A stretch of DNA of 57,600 nucleotides from CANNDT01 sp945876205 (GTDB lineage: Bacteria; Acidobacteriota; Vicinamibacteria; Vicinamibacterales; UBA2999). Shown here in pieces: positions 48,458-57,347 of this stretch (its first letter is position 1; each line of letters starts with the position of its first letter). Position numbers and translations under genes: made by a program. The stretch lies in contig CANNDT010000018.1 in assembly GCA_947503365.1 (NCBI GenBank), forward strand, positions 1 to 57,600, given 5' to 3'. The notes beneath the pieces are model-generated. The model made no database searches. It was not told the origin of the DNA and saw only the letters and a list, made by a program, of their open reading frames with translations.

Positions 48458-49539
48458 GAACGCGCGAGCTCGGCGCTCGGCTTGCTCAGGACGTCGATCG
48501 ACAGGAAGTCATCCGCGTGCAGCGCCTTGAGCGTCACGCGCCCGAGCACGTTCTGCAGCTCGTACGGCGGGATGCCGCCGCCAGGCGACTTCATCACGAT
48601 GTCGTCGGCACCAAGCACATGGCCGCTCGGCAGATCGCGCGCGACGACGAGGCTCTTGCCCATCTTGATGATCGGCGCCTTTTCGCTGTCGTAGATCTTC
48701 TTGACGCCATCGCCCAGCGCCTTGTGCGTACGCTCGAGGTCGCGCACCATCTTGCGCAGGCCCACCGGCTCCAGCGAGAAGGCGTGGTCGGTGCCCTTCA
48801 TTGCACGGTTCAGCGTGAAGTGCTTTTCGACGATGCGAGCGCCGAGGACGAACGCGGCGACGGGCATCGCAATGCCGTTGTCGTGACTCGAGAAACCGAT
48901 CACCGCGCCGGGAAACCGCTCGCGGTACTGGTCGATCACGCGCAGGTCGAGCTCCTCGAACGCCGCGGGGTACCCGGCGGTGCACTGCAGGATCGCCAGT
49001 TGCGGGTTAATCGGCATGATCGCGTCGTAGGCGCGCTGCACGTCTTCGAGCAGGGCGCCGCCCGTCGACACCACGATCGGCTTGCCGAAGCCGGCCACGT
49101 GCTGAAGGAGCGGCACGCTCTTGAGGTCGCCGGAGGCAATCTTGTAGGCGGGCACGTCGAGGCCGGCGAGGAAGTCGGCGCTGGCCTTGTCGAAGGCGGT
49201 CGAGAAGAAATCGACGCCAAGCTCCCGCGCGTAGGCCTGGAGATCGCGGTACTCCCTCGCGCCGAATTCCAGGAACTCGCGGTGCTCACCGTAGGTGGCG
49301 CCAAAGCTGTTCTCGTTGTCGTACGGCTTGTTGTACGCCGCCTTCGTGTAGAGACCGCGGTTGTCGCGCTTCTGCAGCTTGACGGCATGCGCGCCCGCCA
49401 GCTTCGCCTCGCGGAACATCTCGCGCGCCTTTTCGAGGCTGCCCTGGTGGTTGTGGCCGATCTCCGCGATCACATAGCACCGGGTGTGATCGCCGATCTC
49501 GTGCTGACCGATCCTTATCGTGCGTGCTGTAGCTGCCAA
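48454..49539 (-). CDS. NeuB-family nonulosonic acid synthase
   Basis: The TTG at 49539, preceded by GGGAG, gives 361 residues; a frame running further upstream overlaps the preceding gene. The TIM-barrel part has YVIAEIGHNHQGSLEKAREMFREAKLAGAHAVKLQKR, FFSTAFDKASADFL, YKIASGDL, IVVSTGG, LQCTAGYPA and GFSSHDNG. HFTLNRAMKGTDHAFSLEP and a C-terminal SAF antifreeze-like domain (LVVARDLPSGHVL...) complete the NeuB/LegI/SpsE fold. It condenses phosphoenolpyruvate with an aldose to a 2-keto-3-deoxy acid. NeuC/LegG-type epimerases are not in the window, so the aldose is uncertain. Confidence 0.92.
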   Translation of the reverse strand: MAATARTIRIGQHEIGDHTRCYVIAEIGHNHQGSLEKAREMFREAKLAGAHAVKLQKRDNRGLYTKAAYNKPYDNENSFGATYGEHREFLEFGAREYRDLQAYARELGVDFFSTAFDKASADFLAGLDVPAYKIASGDLKSVPLLQHVAGFGKPIVVSTGGALLEDVQRAYDAIMPINPQLAILQCTAGYPAAFEELDLRVIDQYRERFPGAVIGFSSHDNGIAMPVAAFVLGARIVEKHFTLNRAMKGTDHAFSLEPVGLRKMVRDLERTHKALGDGVKKIYDSEKAPIIKMGKSLVVARDLPSGHVLGADDIVMKSPGGGIPPYELQNVLGRVTLKALHADDFLSIDVLSKPSAELARS

Positions 49540-49549
49540 TTCAAGCTCC

Positions 49550-50473
49550 CTAGGTTGGAACGACGGAACGGAGCTGCGCGACCAGCCGCTCCCATCCGTA
49601 TTCCGCGTGGGCAATCTCACGCGCGGCGCTGCCGATGCGCTGGGTCACGTCCGCAGCAGGCAGGCGATCGCATCGATTGACGTCGATAACGTTCTTCATG
49701 TGGACGAGGCCCGCCGGCGAATGCTCGTCCAGGTTCGTGATCACCGCGCATCCACATTCCATCGCGGCGTTGACGCTCGTGTTGTTCGCCCGCAGCCCCT
49801 TCTCGAAGAACGCCGCCAGGAACGTACAGTCCATCAAGTGGTTGTAGACGGCCGTATCGGACAGGTACCCCATGAAGTACACCTGCCCGTTGAAGATGGC
49901 CTGCAGCTCCTCGAACCGCACCACGAACGAGCCGTCGAAGCTCGTGTTCTCGTGCAGCGCCGTCGAGACGTACACCGAATAGGTCTTACCAGTGGCGTCC
50001 AGCAGATCGCGCAGGCGCCGATAGAGCGGCACGCGGATCTTGTGCGCCATCCCGAACGTGAACACCGACAGCTCGGTGCGCTGAAAGCGCTGCGGGCTCA
50101 GGATCGTGCCAGGACAGAACAGCTCCTGGATGTCCGGGCGCGCGCCGCTGAGCTGCTCGTAGAGCTCGCTGTTGCCGCAATACACACGGGCGGCGGCGGC
50201 CATCAGGCGGTCCTCGACCGGCGTGCCGTCAAACGCGTGGAGAAACAGCTCGAATCGACCGCCGTGGGATGCCGCCCACAGGTCGAGGTCCGCCGCGTCA
50301 GCATCGCTGAACTCGTTCAGCTTCACCGACAGGAGGGGCCGGCGGAAATCGCCGAGCTCGACCGCCCGGAGACCCACCACGGGCACCTCGAGGTGTCGGG
50401 ACAAAATCGTGTTGAACTTCGCAATACCACATGTCCAAGGGTTCAGGTGGTATCCGGCGATACAGTCGATCAT
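49550..50473 (-). CDS. Glycosyltransferase-like protein of unknown specificity
   Basis: This 307-residue protein starts at ATG 50473 (MIDCIAGYHLNPWTCGIAKFN). The C-terminal half (VYFMGYLSDTAVYNHLMDCTFLAAFFEKGLRANNTSVNAAMECGCAVITNLDEHSPAGLVH) looks like the donor-binding half of a GT-B transferase, with the E-x7-E-like region replaced by NNTSVNAAMECG. The N-terminal half has no clear motif. It ends ten bases before the NeuB start and so belongs to the nonulosonate block. Transfer of the resulting sugar is possible but unproven. Confidence 0.6.
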   Translation of the reverse strand: MIDCIAGYHLNPWTCGIAKFNTILSRHLEVPVVGLRAVELGDFRRPLLSVKLNEFSDADAADLDLWAASHGGRFELFLHAFDGTPVEDRLMAAAARVYCGNSELYEQLSGARPDIQELFCPGTILSPQRFQRTELSVFTFGMAHKIRVPLYRRLRDLLDATGKTYSVYVSTALHENTSFDGSFVVRFEELQAIFNGQVYFMGYLSDTAVYNHLMDCTFLAAFFEKGLRANNTSVNAAMECGCAVITNLDEHSPAGLVHMKNVIDVNRCDRLPAADVTQRIGSAAREIAHAEYGWERLVAQLRSVVPT

Positions 50474-50523
50474 CGTGGATGCTTCAGGGGGGCCGCTCAG
50501 CTGAGCTGTATTGAGCGGACGAC

Positions 50524-51696
50524 TTATTCTACACGAGCCTCCGGAAGCTCAGCCGCAGAAGGCTGATAGGCCATCACCGCCTCGATGACCCGCTCCTGGA
50601 CATCCTCCCCGAGTTCCGCATAGAACGGCAGCCTGACCAGGCACGATGCGACCCGTTCGGTGACCGGACAGGAGCCGGGGACCGCCCAACGGCGTCCCAT
50701 CGGTGAGGCATGGAGCGGCACGTAGTGGAAGACGCTCGTGATTCCCTGTTCGCGCAGGTGCCCAATCAGCCCATCCCGATCACCCAGTGAAGGCATCAGC
50801 ATGTAGAACATGTGGGCCGGGTGCTCGCAGTGCGCCGGGACGTGCGGCAACGTAACGCCATGCGCTGACGCCCACGGCGCCAGCTGCTCCGCATACCGGC
50901 TCCAGATGGAGTGCCTCCGCTGTTGAATCTGATCGGCGGCCTCGAGCTGCGCCCACAGGAACGCGGCGAGGATATCGGACGGCAAATAGCTCGACCCGAT
51001 ATCGACCCACGTGTACTTGTCCGTCGCGCCGCGAAAGAACGCGGCCCGATCGGTGCCCTTCTCGCGGATGATCTCGGCGCGCGCAACGAGCGAGGGGTCG
51101 TTGACGAGCAGCGCGCCGCCTTCACCGCAACTGATGTTCTTGGTCTCGTGAAAACTCAGCGTCCCGAGCGCCCCGAGGCTGCCGAGCGGACGGCCCCGGT
51201 AGCGGCCGAACAACCCGTGCGCGTTGTCCTCGACGACGGCAATGCCGTGCCGTCCGGCAATCTCGAGGATCGGATCCATTTCGCACGCGACGCCGGCGTA
51301 ATGCACGACGACGATCGCCCGAGTGCGTGGCGAGATCAACGCCTCGAGAGCCCCTTCATCCAGGTTGAGCGTGTCGGGGCGGATATCGGCAAATACAGGA
51401 ACCGCACCGCGGAGGACGAATGCATTCGCCGTCGAGACGAACGTGAACGACGGCACGATCACTTCGTCCCCCGGGGCGATGTCCAGGAGCAACGCCGCCA
51501 TCTCCAGCGCATGCGTGCACGACGTTGTCAGCAGCGCCTTGCGAGCCCCCGTGATTGATTCGAGCGCTGCGTGGCAGCGCCTGGAGAACATCCCGTCTCC
51601 GGACAGATGCATCGCGGCAGCCGCCTGCTGCACGTGATCGATCTCCGTCCCGACGAGGAATGGCTTGTTGAACGGGACCTTACGCAAATCGGTCAC
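50524..51696 (-). CDS. WecE/RffA-like sugar aminotransferase (DegT/DnrJ/EryC1)
   Basis: The GTG at 51696, overlapping the acyltransferase stop as GTGA, gives 390 residues; earlier in-frame codons belong to a shadow frame. PLP-enzyme motifs are VPFNKPFLVGTEIDHVQQA, TTSCTHALEMAALLL, VPSFTFVSTANAF, VVEDNAHGLFGRYRGRPLGSLGALGTLSFHETKNISCGEGGALL with the Schiff-base lysine in ETKNIS, and HYVPLHASPMG. This is typical of dTDP-4-keto-6-deoxyglucose or galactose aminotransferases. The acyltransferase gene just upstream probably acylates the amino group. Confidence 0.9.
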   Translation of the reverse strand: MTDLRKVPFNKPFLVGTEIDHVQQAAAAMHLSGDGMFSRRCHAALESITGARKALLTTSCTHALEMAALLLDIAPGDEVIVPSFTFVSTANAFVLRGAVPVFADIRPDTLNLDEGALEALISPRTRAIVVVHYAGVACEMDPILEIAGRHGIAVVEDNAHGLFGRYRGRPLGSLGALGTLSFHETKNISCGEGGALLVNDPSLVARAEIIREKGTDRAAFFRGATDKYTWVDIGSSYLPSDILAAFLWAQLEAADQIQQRRHSIWSRYAEQLAPWASAHGVTLPHVPAHCEHPAHMFYMLMPSLGDRDGLIGHLREQGITSVFHYVPLHASPMGRRWAVPGSCPVTERVASCLVRLPFYAELGEDVQERVIEAVMAYQPSAAELPEARVE

Positions 51697-52352
51697 AGCT
51701 TGATCTGATCGCTCGTCTTGTCCAGCCGCTGCGCGGGACGCTGGACATAAGCCCCGCGCGCTTCGGTGTCGGCCATCACGACCGCCCCGCCGCCGATGAG
51801 GGTATGCGGAGCGATGGAAATGCCATTGCGAATCGTGGCGTTGACTCCCAGAAAGGAATACGCGCCTACGCGCACGTGCCCGGAAATGACGACGTGGGAG
51901 CTCACGAAGACGTGATCTTCGATGATCGAATCGTGGCCGATGTGGTTGCCGCTCCAGAGCGTCACGTTGCTGCCGATGCGCACGAACGGCTGGATGGTGT
52001 TGTCCTCGAGGATGAAGCAGTTGTCCCCGAACGAGTGCTCGGCCAGATTCGTGCACCGGCTGCTGACGTAGCTGGCGAGTGTGTAGCCGCGCGACTTGGC
52101 CTCGGCATATTTCCGCGCGCGCAACTGATTCATCTCCGCGTAGCTGAGCGCGACGAACATCTGACATTCGGCCGGCGGGAAGTGGCGTTCGACCGTCTCG
52201 AAATCCACCAGTGGCAGATCTGCCATCGTGGCCTCGCGCCGAAACGCAGAGTCGACCGTGAAGCCGACCACGCGGTGCTCGCTATCGCGGGAGAAATAGA
52301 AATGCGCCAGCTTGGCGATGTCTCCTGCGCCGAAGATTACAATGCTCGCCAC
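51693..52352 (-). CDS. PglD/NeuD-type hexapeptide acyltransferase
   Basis: This 219-residue protein has an N-terminal Rossmann-like part (MASIVIFGAGDIAKLAHFYFSRDSEHRVVGFTVD), then a left-handed beta-helix of hexapeptide repeats: ILEDNTIQPFVRIGSNVTLWSGNHIGHDSIIEDHVFVSSHVVISGHVRVGAYSFLGVNATI. This is the PglD/NeuD plan. Such enzymes acetylate or formylate the amino group made by a paired aminotransferase. The aminotransferase gene starts within its stop codon, which supports that pairing. The catalytic histidine is probably in GNHIGHDS. Confidence 0.87.
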   Translation of the reverse strand: MASIVIFGAGDIAKLAHFYFSRDSEHRVVGFTVDSAFRREATMADLPLVDFETVERHFPPAECQMFVALSYAEMNQLRARKYAEAKSRGYTLASYVSSRCTNLAEHSFGDNCFILEDNTIQPFVRIGSNVTLWSGNHIGHDSIIEDHVFVSSHVVISGHVRVGAYSFLGVNATIRNGISIAPHTLIGGGAVVMADTEARGAYVQRPAQRLDKTSDQIKL

Positions 52353-52353
52353 G

Positions 52354-52980
52354 TCAGTCAGGCCCCGTGCGGACGAGCACTGTGAATTCGTAGAGCTGGT
52401 AATCGTGCAGCAACGCCACCGACCTCGGGAACTTGCGCAGGCAATACGTCAGCCACGCCGCCGGATCCGCATAGTAGAGATCGTCGCGCATCCGGTCCGC
52501 ATCGGCATGAGAGGTCAGCATGTTGAAGGCGAAGCCGCGGAGACTGAGGGCGGCCAGACGGTCGATGGTGTCGCGGACGTGAAGCTCCCACTCGTCGACG
52601 GCCACCTCGAGACGGACGTTGAAGATTCCGCTCGCCACTGTGTAGTCGGCAACGGTGAGCTCGCGTGGATTGCTCGTGAACCGGCAGTCGTCCGGCACAC
52701 CGGCCTGCGCCTCTGCAGCCGCCACCATTTCCGGGGCCACGTCGTAACCGCGATAGGGGCCATGATAGCCATCGCGCCGCAGTCGGGCCGCCAGCGCGCC
52801 GTAGCCGCATCCGTAGTCGTTGATCGACGCGGCGCGATCCTCGCGGCACACCCGCAAGAGCTCTGTGAACCGCTGGTCCTGCGAATCCGGAGAATTCCAG
52901 TCGACTCCGCGCGCCGTCGTCCCATGCGCCCGCAGCTTGTCCGCGTAGTACCGGGCAACGGGCTCAAGCACGCGGTGCAT
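52354..52980 (-). CDS. Class I SAM-dependent methyltransferase
   Basis: This 208-residue protein has motif I INDYGCGYGALAARLRRDGY, the acidic loop GYDVAPEMVAAAEAQ, and VASGIFNVRLEVAVDEW at motif IV, followed by FNMLTSHADADRMRDDLYYADPAAWLTYCLRKFP. The DYGCGYGAL type is common in polysaccharide loci beside WbqC and PglD-like genes. It may N- or O-methylate the amino sugar, which is an inference. It starts inside the end of the GT2 gene (17-base overlap) and ends one base before the acyltransferase gene. Confidence 0.85.
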   Translation of the reverse strand: MHRVLEPVARYYADKLRAHGTTARGVDWNSPDSQDQRFTELLRVCREDRAASINDYGCGYGALAARLRRDGYHGPYRGYDVAPEMVAAAEAQAGVPDDCRFTSNPRELTVADYTVASGIFNVRLEVAVDEWELHVRDTIDRLAALSLRGFAFNMLTSHADADRMRDDLYYADPAAWLTYCLRKFPRSVALLHDYQLYEFTVLVRTGPD

Positions 52981-53899
52981 CGCTTCGCGCCAGCGTGGCC
53001 TGCCGGTACACCTGGCGAATGACGGTATAGGGCCGCCGCTTCGTTTCTATGAAGATGCGCGACAGGTAGAGACCAATCAGGCCGATGCTGAAAAGCGTCA
53101 ATCCACCCAACAGCCAGACGGACACGATCAGCGACGTCCAGCCTGGAAGGAAGCCAGACGCGATGCGCTCATAAATCAAGTACGCAACGCCTGCCATCGC
53201 GATCAGCACGACGACAAATCCCAGATAGAACACGAGGACCAGTGGCCGGCGGCTGAGAGAGGTTGCGGCGTCGAGGAAATTGCTCACCCGCCGCCCGAGC
53301 GTGTACGTGGTTGGGCTCGTGCTCGTTTTCGCGACCGGCACCGCAACCTGCCTGAACCCGGTAAGCGCCCACAGGCCGGCGATGAACATCTCACGATCGC
53401 GATGCGCGACGAGGTTGCGCACGTAGCGCCGTTTCATCAGCCGCACGGTCGAGACGTTCTGCGGCATCGGCACTTCGGAGAGCGCGTTGAATAAACGGTA
53501 GAACAAGTAGCCGGTGGCCCGCTCGAACCACGACCCCTTCCGCTTCTCCTGCACGCCGTAGACGACGTCCACGTCAGAGGAGCGGAGCCGGTCGGCGAAC
53601 ATCTCCAGCCATTCGGGCTGCTCTTCGAGATCCGAGTCGATCAGAAAGACCAGCTCCCCTCGCGCCCGGGCAAGCCCCGTCATCATCGCGCGATGATGAC
53701 CGAAGTTGCGCGACAGCTCGATCACCGACACGCGGGGGTCGCGTTCGCACAGCGTCAGCGCCACCTTCAGCGAGTCATCCGGCGATCCATCGTCGACGAA
53801 AATCAACTCGTGATCGGGCGCGACGCGCGACGCCGCGGCTGTCATCCGCCGGTAGAACTCCTCGACGTGCGCCGCCGATCGATACAGCGTCGTCACCAC
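52964..53899 (-). CDS. Membrane-anchored family 2 glycosyltransferase (DPM1/ArnC-like)
   Basis: The protein reads VRPALSVVTTLYRSAAHVEEFYRRM, then ELIFVDDGSPDDSLKVAL, LSRNFGHHRAMMTGLARARGELVFLIDSDLEEQPEWL and VYGVQEKRKGSWFERATGYLFYRLFN. Two membrane helices (about 235-260 and 270-295) end it. This is the GtrB/ArnC type that charges polyprenyl phosphate with a sugar. Its start is unclear. GTG 53899 is the first reasonable canonical codon but trims the first strand slightly. Homology would place the start at GTA 53917, which overlaps the WbqC stop. The only earlier ATG is 126 bases inside the WbqC gene. Confidence 0.85.
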   Translation of the reverse strand: MVTTLYRSAAHVEEFYRRMTAAASRVAPDHELIFVDDGSPDDSLKVALTLCERDPRVSVIELSRNFGHHRAMMTGLARARGELVFLIDSDLEEQPEWLEMFADRLRSSDVDVVYGVQEKRKGSWFERATGYLFYRLFNALSEVPMPQNVSTVRLMKRRYVRNLVAHRDREMFIAGLWALTGFRQVAVPVAKTSTSPTTYTLGRRVSNFLDAATSLSRRPLVLVFYLGFVVVLIAMAGVAYLIYERIASGFLPGWTSLIVSVWLLGGLTLFSIGLIGLYLSRIFIETKRRPYTVIRQVYRQATLARSDAPRA

Positions 53900-53913
53900 G
53901 GAGAGCGCCGGCC

Positions 53914-54603
53914 TTACGCGTGTTTGAGGAATTTTCGTGCCTCGGTCCCTTCGTTGAGAAGCAGGTCGACGATGCTGACGTGATGATCGAACGGCGGGTG
54001 CAGCTGCCGGTACTCCGGATAACCAGAATAGTCGGCCCACTCGACGGCGATGCCCGCGTCCTGGAACAGACGCTCATCGAGATAGTCGCGAGCCATCGGG
54101 CCTGACACGTAGGTGGTCGCTCCAAGCTGGCGGCACATGTTGAGCAGCCGCTCCGAACGGTCACCAGTCAGTTCGAGCTCACTCGACCACCGAAGCGGTG
54201 TCGAAATGCCGAGCAATTTACCGATACCTGCCAGCAAGTGATGATTGATGTCGCTGAGCCGCTGTTTGTCGGCGACGTCGCGGTACAACGCTTCGAGCGC
54301 GGGCCCCAGCTGCTTAAAGCCGGCAGCCTTGCTGTAGTGATGCACCAACGTGCGCCAGTGGGTCTCGGCCCAGCCTGGGTCGCTGACCACCACCTCGCGA
54401 ACCGGCTGGAGGTACTTGCCGGTCACCTGCACTGGCACGGTGAGCCACTGCGCGCCCTGAGCGGTCTTGATGCGATTTCGATTTCGCCAGTCGCGCCTGG
54501 TGTACTGCGCGTCGTCATAGAGGACGAATACGTCGACGCCGGCAATGAGATCGAAGTACCCCTTCCACGGGATGTAGTTCGACTGAACGATCGCGGCCCT
54601 CAA
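53914..54603 (-). CDS. WbqC family protein
   Basis: This 229-residue protein matches WbqC throughout: IVQSNYIPWKGYFDLIAGVDVFVLYDDAQYTRRDWRNRNRIKT, WLTVPV, HHYSKAA, WSSELELTGDRSERLLNMCRQLGATTYVSGPMARDYLDERLFQDAGIAVEWADY and HPPFDHHVSIVDLLLNEG. The family occurs in O-antigen loci beside sugar aminotransferases and is thought to modify amino sugars; its reaction is not settled. It lies six bases after the upstream membrane protein gene. Together with the GT2, methyltransferase, PglD-like and WecE-like genes it forms a recognisable amino-sugar module. Confidence 0.9.
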   Translation of the reverse strand: MRAAIVQSNYIPWKGYFDLIAGVDVFVLYDDAQYTRRDWRNRNRIKTAQGAQWLTVPVQVTGKYLQPVREVVVSDPGWAETHWRTLVHHYSKAAGFKQLGPALEALYRDVADKQRLSDINHHLLAGIGKLLGISTPLRWSSELELTGDRSERLLNMCRQLGATTYVSGPMARDYLDERLFQDAGIAVEWADYSGYPEYRQLHPPFDHHVSIVDLLLNEGTEARKFLKHA

Positions 54604-54609
54604 CGCGCC

Positions 54610-56247
54610 TTAGCGAAAACACGGCAGGCCGGTGTTCGCGAATGTGCCGGACGGCTGACGATTACGCTCGACAAGCACGCGGAGGTAGGGGTCGCCGTCT
54701 TTCTCGATCGTGCCTGCCTCGACGTAGCGTTCCTGCAGGTACTGATCGACAAGCGGGAAGTCTGGCACGAAGTCTTCCTGGTAGGCTTCGGCCGGATCGG
54801 TGATCGCAATTGGGACGAGCTGGCGGCGGGCCTGTGCGACGGCGAGTGCCTGTTCCTTCGCAGAGGTATAGAGTCCCGGAACGAAGTTGGCGTGACCTGC
54901 GGCGAATCCACGCCGCGCAAAGACGAGAAAGTCGGTGGCGTAGGTGGCATTCAGCACGCGCGCGCCTGGCGGCGTGCACGCGCTGAGATAGGCGGCGGCC
55001 AGCATGGATCCCTCCTGCTCGCCCTCTCCCTGCCACGTTTCCGGCGGCAGTTCTCGCAGGATGCCCCAGACACGGCCGGTCGTCTTCAGCGTCGCGGTGA
55101 TGCCTTCCTTGAAGCGCGAGGTGCCGAGCTCCTGAGACAAGGAGCCCACCGCACCAAGCGACGCGGCTGACACCAGCAGCAGCAACGTGGCGATGGCCGC
55201 TGTCGGCGCGCGGACAGCCAGCGAGGCCGGCTGCCATGCCACCTTGCACAGCCACACACCGAGCAACGCGTGAAAGACCACGGTATCCGGGAGGCGCGCC
55301 GCGAGGTTGCCGCGAAGCAGAAAGTGGTTGGCGAGGGCGCCGCCGACGCACAACGCGAGCACCTTCGGGAGCTCAGTCAGCGGCGCTCGACCGCCTCTCG
55401 CCCGCCAGGCTCCGACGATGGCGGCGATCGCCGGCAAGACGAGAAAGAGATAGTAGAGTCCGGCAACGCTGTTGTCGTCAGTCCAGCCGCCGGCTTCGAA
55501 GGCGGGCCACCGAAGACTGGTTCGCAGTTGCTCGTCCGCCATCACGGCGCGTGCGGACTGCACGTACGCACCAATGCCCACGATGTTCTGGACGAGGAGC
55601 AGCGTGGGAATCAGCAGGACGCCGCTGATGGCCGCGCAGAGTGCGATTCGTTTGAGCGCGAATGCCGGCGTTGCACGGTGAGCTGCCGCGAGCGCAGCCA
55701 CAACGGCGATCCCCAGGTAGATGGCGTAGTCGTGTCTCGTCAGGAATGTGATGGCGAGCGCAAGCGAGACGACCGCGAGCCGTCGCATCGTCGGCCGATC
55801 CACGTACCGGAACACCAGCAGCAACACGAGCGAGAAGAGCAATGGCCGAGCATATCCGTACAGTTTCACGGACGGGATGACGGCGATCAGCGCCGCTACC
55901 GCGCCCAGCCATGCCGCGCCCGTCAGGCTTGCTCCCGCGGCCATCGTCAGTCCCGCGGCAATCGCGATGGCCCCGGTGGTCAACACGGCCTCCGCGAGAA
56001 GCGAACGGCCAAAGATTTTCTGCGCACCAGCCGACGCGAGATAGGTCACAGGCGGCCAGGCGCCCTGCAGGCTCGCGTCCGGATAATCGCGCAACGGCCA
56101 GTCCCCATCGAGAAGCTGGTTGGCCCGCACCAGATTGATGAAGTGATCGTCGTCAAACCCGCCCAGGGCGCCGCCGAGCGTGTTGAACCGGTACAGGAAC
56201 ACGACCGCGACGATCAGCAGGATGGCGACGAGCCGTGCTCTCTTCAT
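54610..56247 (-). CDS. Polytopic membrane protein, GT39/ArnT-like
   Basis: This 545-residue protein has eight or more membrane helices in the first 400 residues. An acidic pair lies in the first periplasmic loop (GGFDDDHFINLVRANQLLDGDWPLRDYPD), the place where GT39/ArnT-type transferases carry catalytic aspartates. A soluble C-terminal domain (about 410-545) follows. It probably transfers a sugar from polyprenyl phosphate outside the inner membrane, perhaps together with the DPM1-like GT2 encoded nearby; that is inference. It overlaps the upstream gene by ATGA. Confidence 0.7.
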   Translation of the reverse strand: MKRARLVAILLIVAVVFLYRFNTLGGALGGFDDDHFINLVRANQLLDGDWPLRDYPDASLQGAWPPVTYLASAGAQKIFGRSLLAEAVLTTGAIAIAAGLTMAAGASLTGAAWLGAVAALIAVIPSVKLYGYARPLLFSLVLLLVFRYVDRPTMRRLAVVSLALAITFLTRHDYAIYLGIAVVAALAAAHRATPAFALKRIALCAAISGVLLIPTLLLVQNIVGIGAYVQSARAVMADEQLRTSLRWPAFEAGGWTDDNSVAGLYYLFLVLPAIAAIVGAWRARGGRAPLTELPKVLALCVGGALANHFLLRGNLAARLPDTVVFHALLGVWLCKVAWQPASLAVRAPTAAIATLLLLVSAASLGAVGSLSQELGTSRFKEGITATLKTTGRVWGILRELPPETWQGEGEQEGSMLAAAYLSACTPPGARVLNATYATDFLVFARRGFAAGHANFVPGLYTSAKEQALAVAQARRQLVPIAITDPAEAYQEDFVPDFPLVDQYLQERYVEAGTIEKDGDPYLRVLVERNRQPSGTFANTGLPCFR

Positions 56248-57344
56248 GCCAGCAGGCGAAGCTGTTCGAACGCGCGCAGGTCCACCGTCGAGAAGCGCGC
56301 CGCTCCGGTTGCGCGGTAGGCCTGGCGCGCCACCATCAGATGCGGCGTGAGCAGGCGATCATCAGAGAAGACAGCCAGGGTCGGCACACCGAGCAGGGGC
56401 GCGAGCCAGGCGAGGCTCCCACAGGTGCCGATGAACTGGCGCGCGCCGGCGATCACCTGCGTCTGAAGTCCCAGGTTCGTCCGCGGGCTGATCGCTCCGC
56501 GGAGGGTCACGACGTTCGCGAGGCCTTCGAAGAGGTAGTCCTTGTGTTCATCCACGGCCATCCCCGCATCGAGGACGACAACAGTCTGGCGTTCGGCCAG
56601 GCGCGCGACGAGCGATCGAAGCGCCCGCCTCGTAGCGTCGCCATCGGGAAGTGCCGTGCCGGTGTAGAACTTCGCGGCGACGTACTCTGCGGGCAGGTCG
56701 AGCGCGGCTGGCGGCGGTGGCGGCTGCCGCGAGAAGCGCGTGTGCTGCCAGAGAAAATCGATCGATTGGTTGCCCAGCCAGAACTGCCTGAAGAGGCGAA
56801 AGAGGAGCGCAGGATGAAAGACCTGCACCTCGCCACGCCCAAGCCGCTGCTGCACGCGGGTGAGAATCTCCCGGTCGAACGAACCGAGCGCCGACTGCTT
56901 CTGGCCCCCGCCTTCGGTCTCACCGCGCCGCTCGTCGTTTCGCGCCGCGAATTCCTCGGGCGTGAAAAAGTCGAACAGATCCACGTACTGTCCCGCAAGA
57001 CCTGCGTACCAGTGGTCCACCCCTCCGCGAGAGAGCGCGATGACGCGCGCGGGATCGATGCGGTGGACGTCTTCGAACCAGCGCAGGAACGGAATCCAAT
57101 AGAGGGCTTCGTATCCCACCTCAGCGAGCCACGGGCCGGCGACGATCGGGCCCTGGCCGCGAGCAACGGCGGCAATGTCGCGCTCGGTCCGCAGCTCGTC
57201 GCGCCGATAGCCAAGGTGCTCACGCACGCGCTCCGCGCGGCGCGCCATCCGCACGACCGGCTTGTGGACCTGGAGCGCGCGCCTGACGATCTTCAGCCCG
57301 ATGTTGCGGGCGGCGAGCGCTGGATTGTGACTGGACTCTTGCAA
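56244..57344 (-). CDS. GT-B-like protein of unknown function
   Basis: This 366-residue protein starts with TTG (57344). I do not recognise a named family. GPWLAEVGYEALYWIPFLRWFEDVH in the N-terminal half and VIAGARQFIGTCGSLAWLAPLLGVPTLAVFSDDRLLTPHLMVARQAYRATG in the C-terminal half look like the nucleotide-sugar-binding region of GT-B enzymes of the ADP-heptose transferase kind. A basic N-terminus (RRALQVHKPVVRMARRAERVREHL) might touch the membrane. It lies three bases after the aminotransferase gene, so it is part of the operon. Confidence 0.55.
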   Translation of the reverse strand: MQESSHNPALAARNIGLKIVRRALQVHKPVVRMARRAERVREHLGYRRDELRTERDIAAVARGQGPIVAGPWLAEVGYEALYWIPFLRWFEDVHRIDPARVIALSRGGVDHWYAGLAGQYVDLFDFFTPEEFAARNDERRGETEGGGQKQSALGSFDREILTRVQQRLGRGEVQVFHPALLFRLFRQFWLGNQSIDFLWQHTRFSRQPPPPPAALDLPAEYVAAKFYTGTALPDGDATRRALRSLVARLAERQTVVVLDAGMAVDEHKDYLFEGLANVVTLRGAISPRTNLGLQTQVIAGARQFIGTCGSLAWLAPLLGVPTLAVFSDDRLLTPHLMVARQAYRATGAARFSTVDLRAFEQLRLLA

Positions 57345-57347
57345 GCG

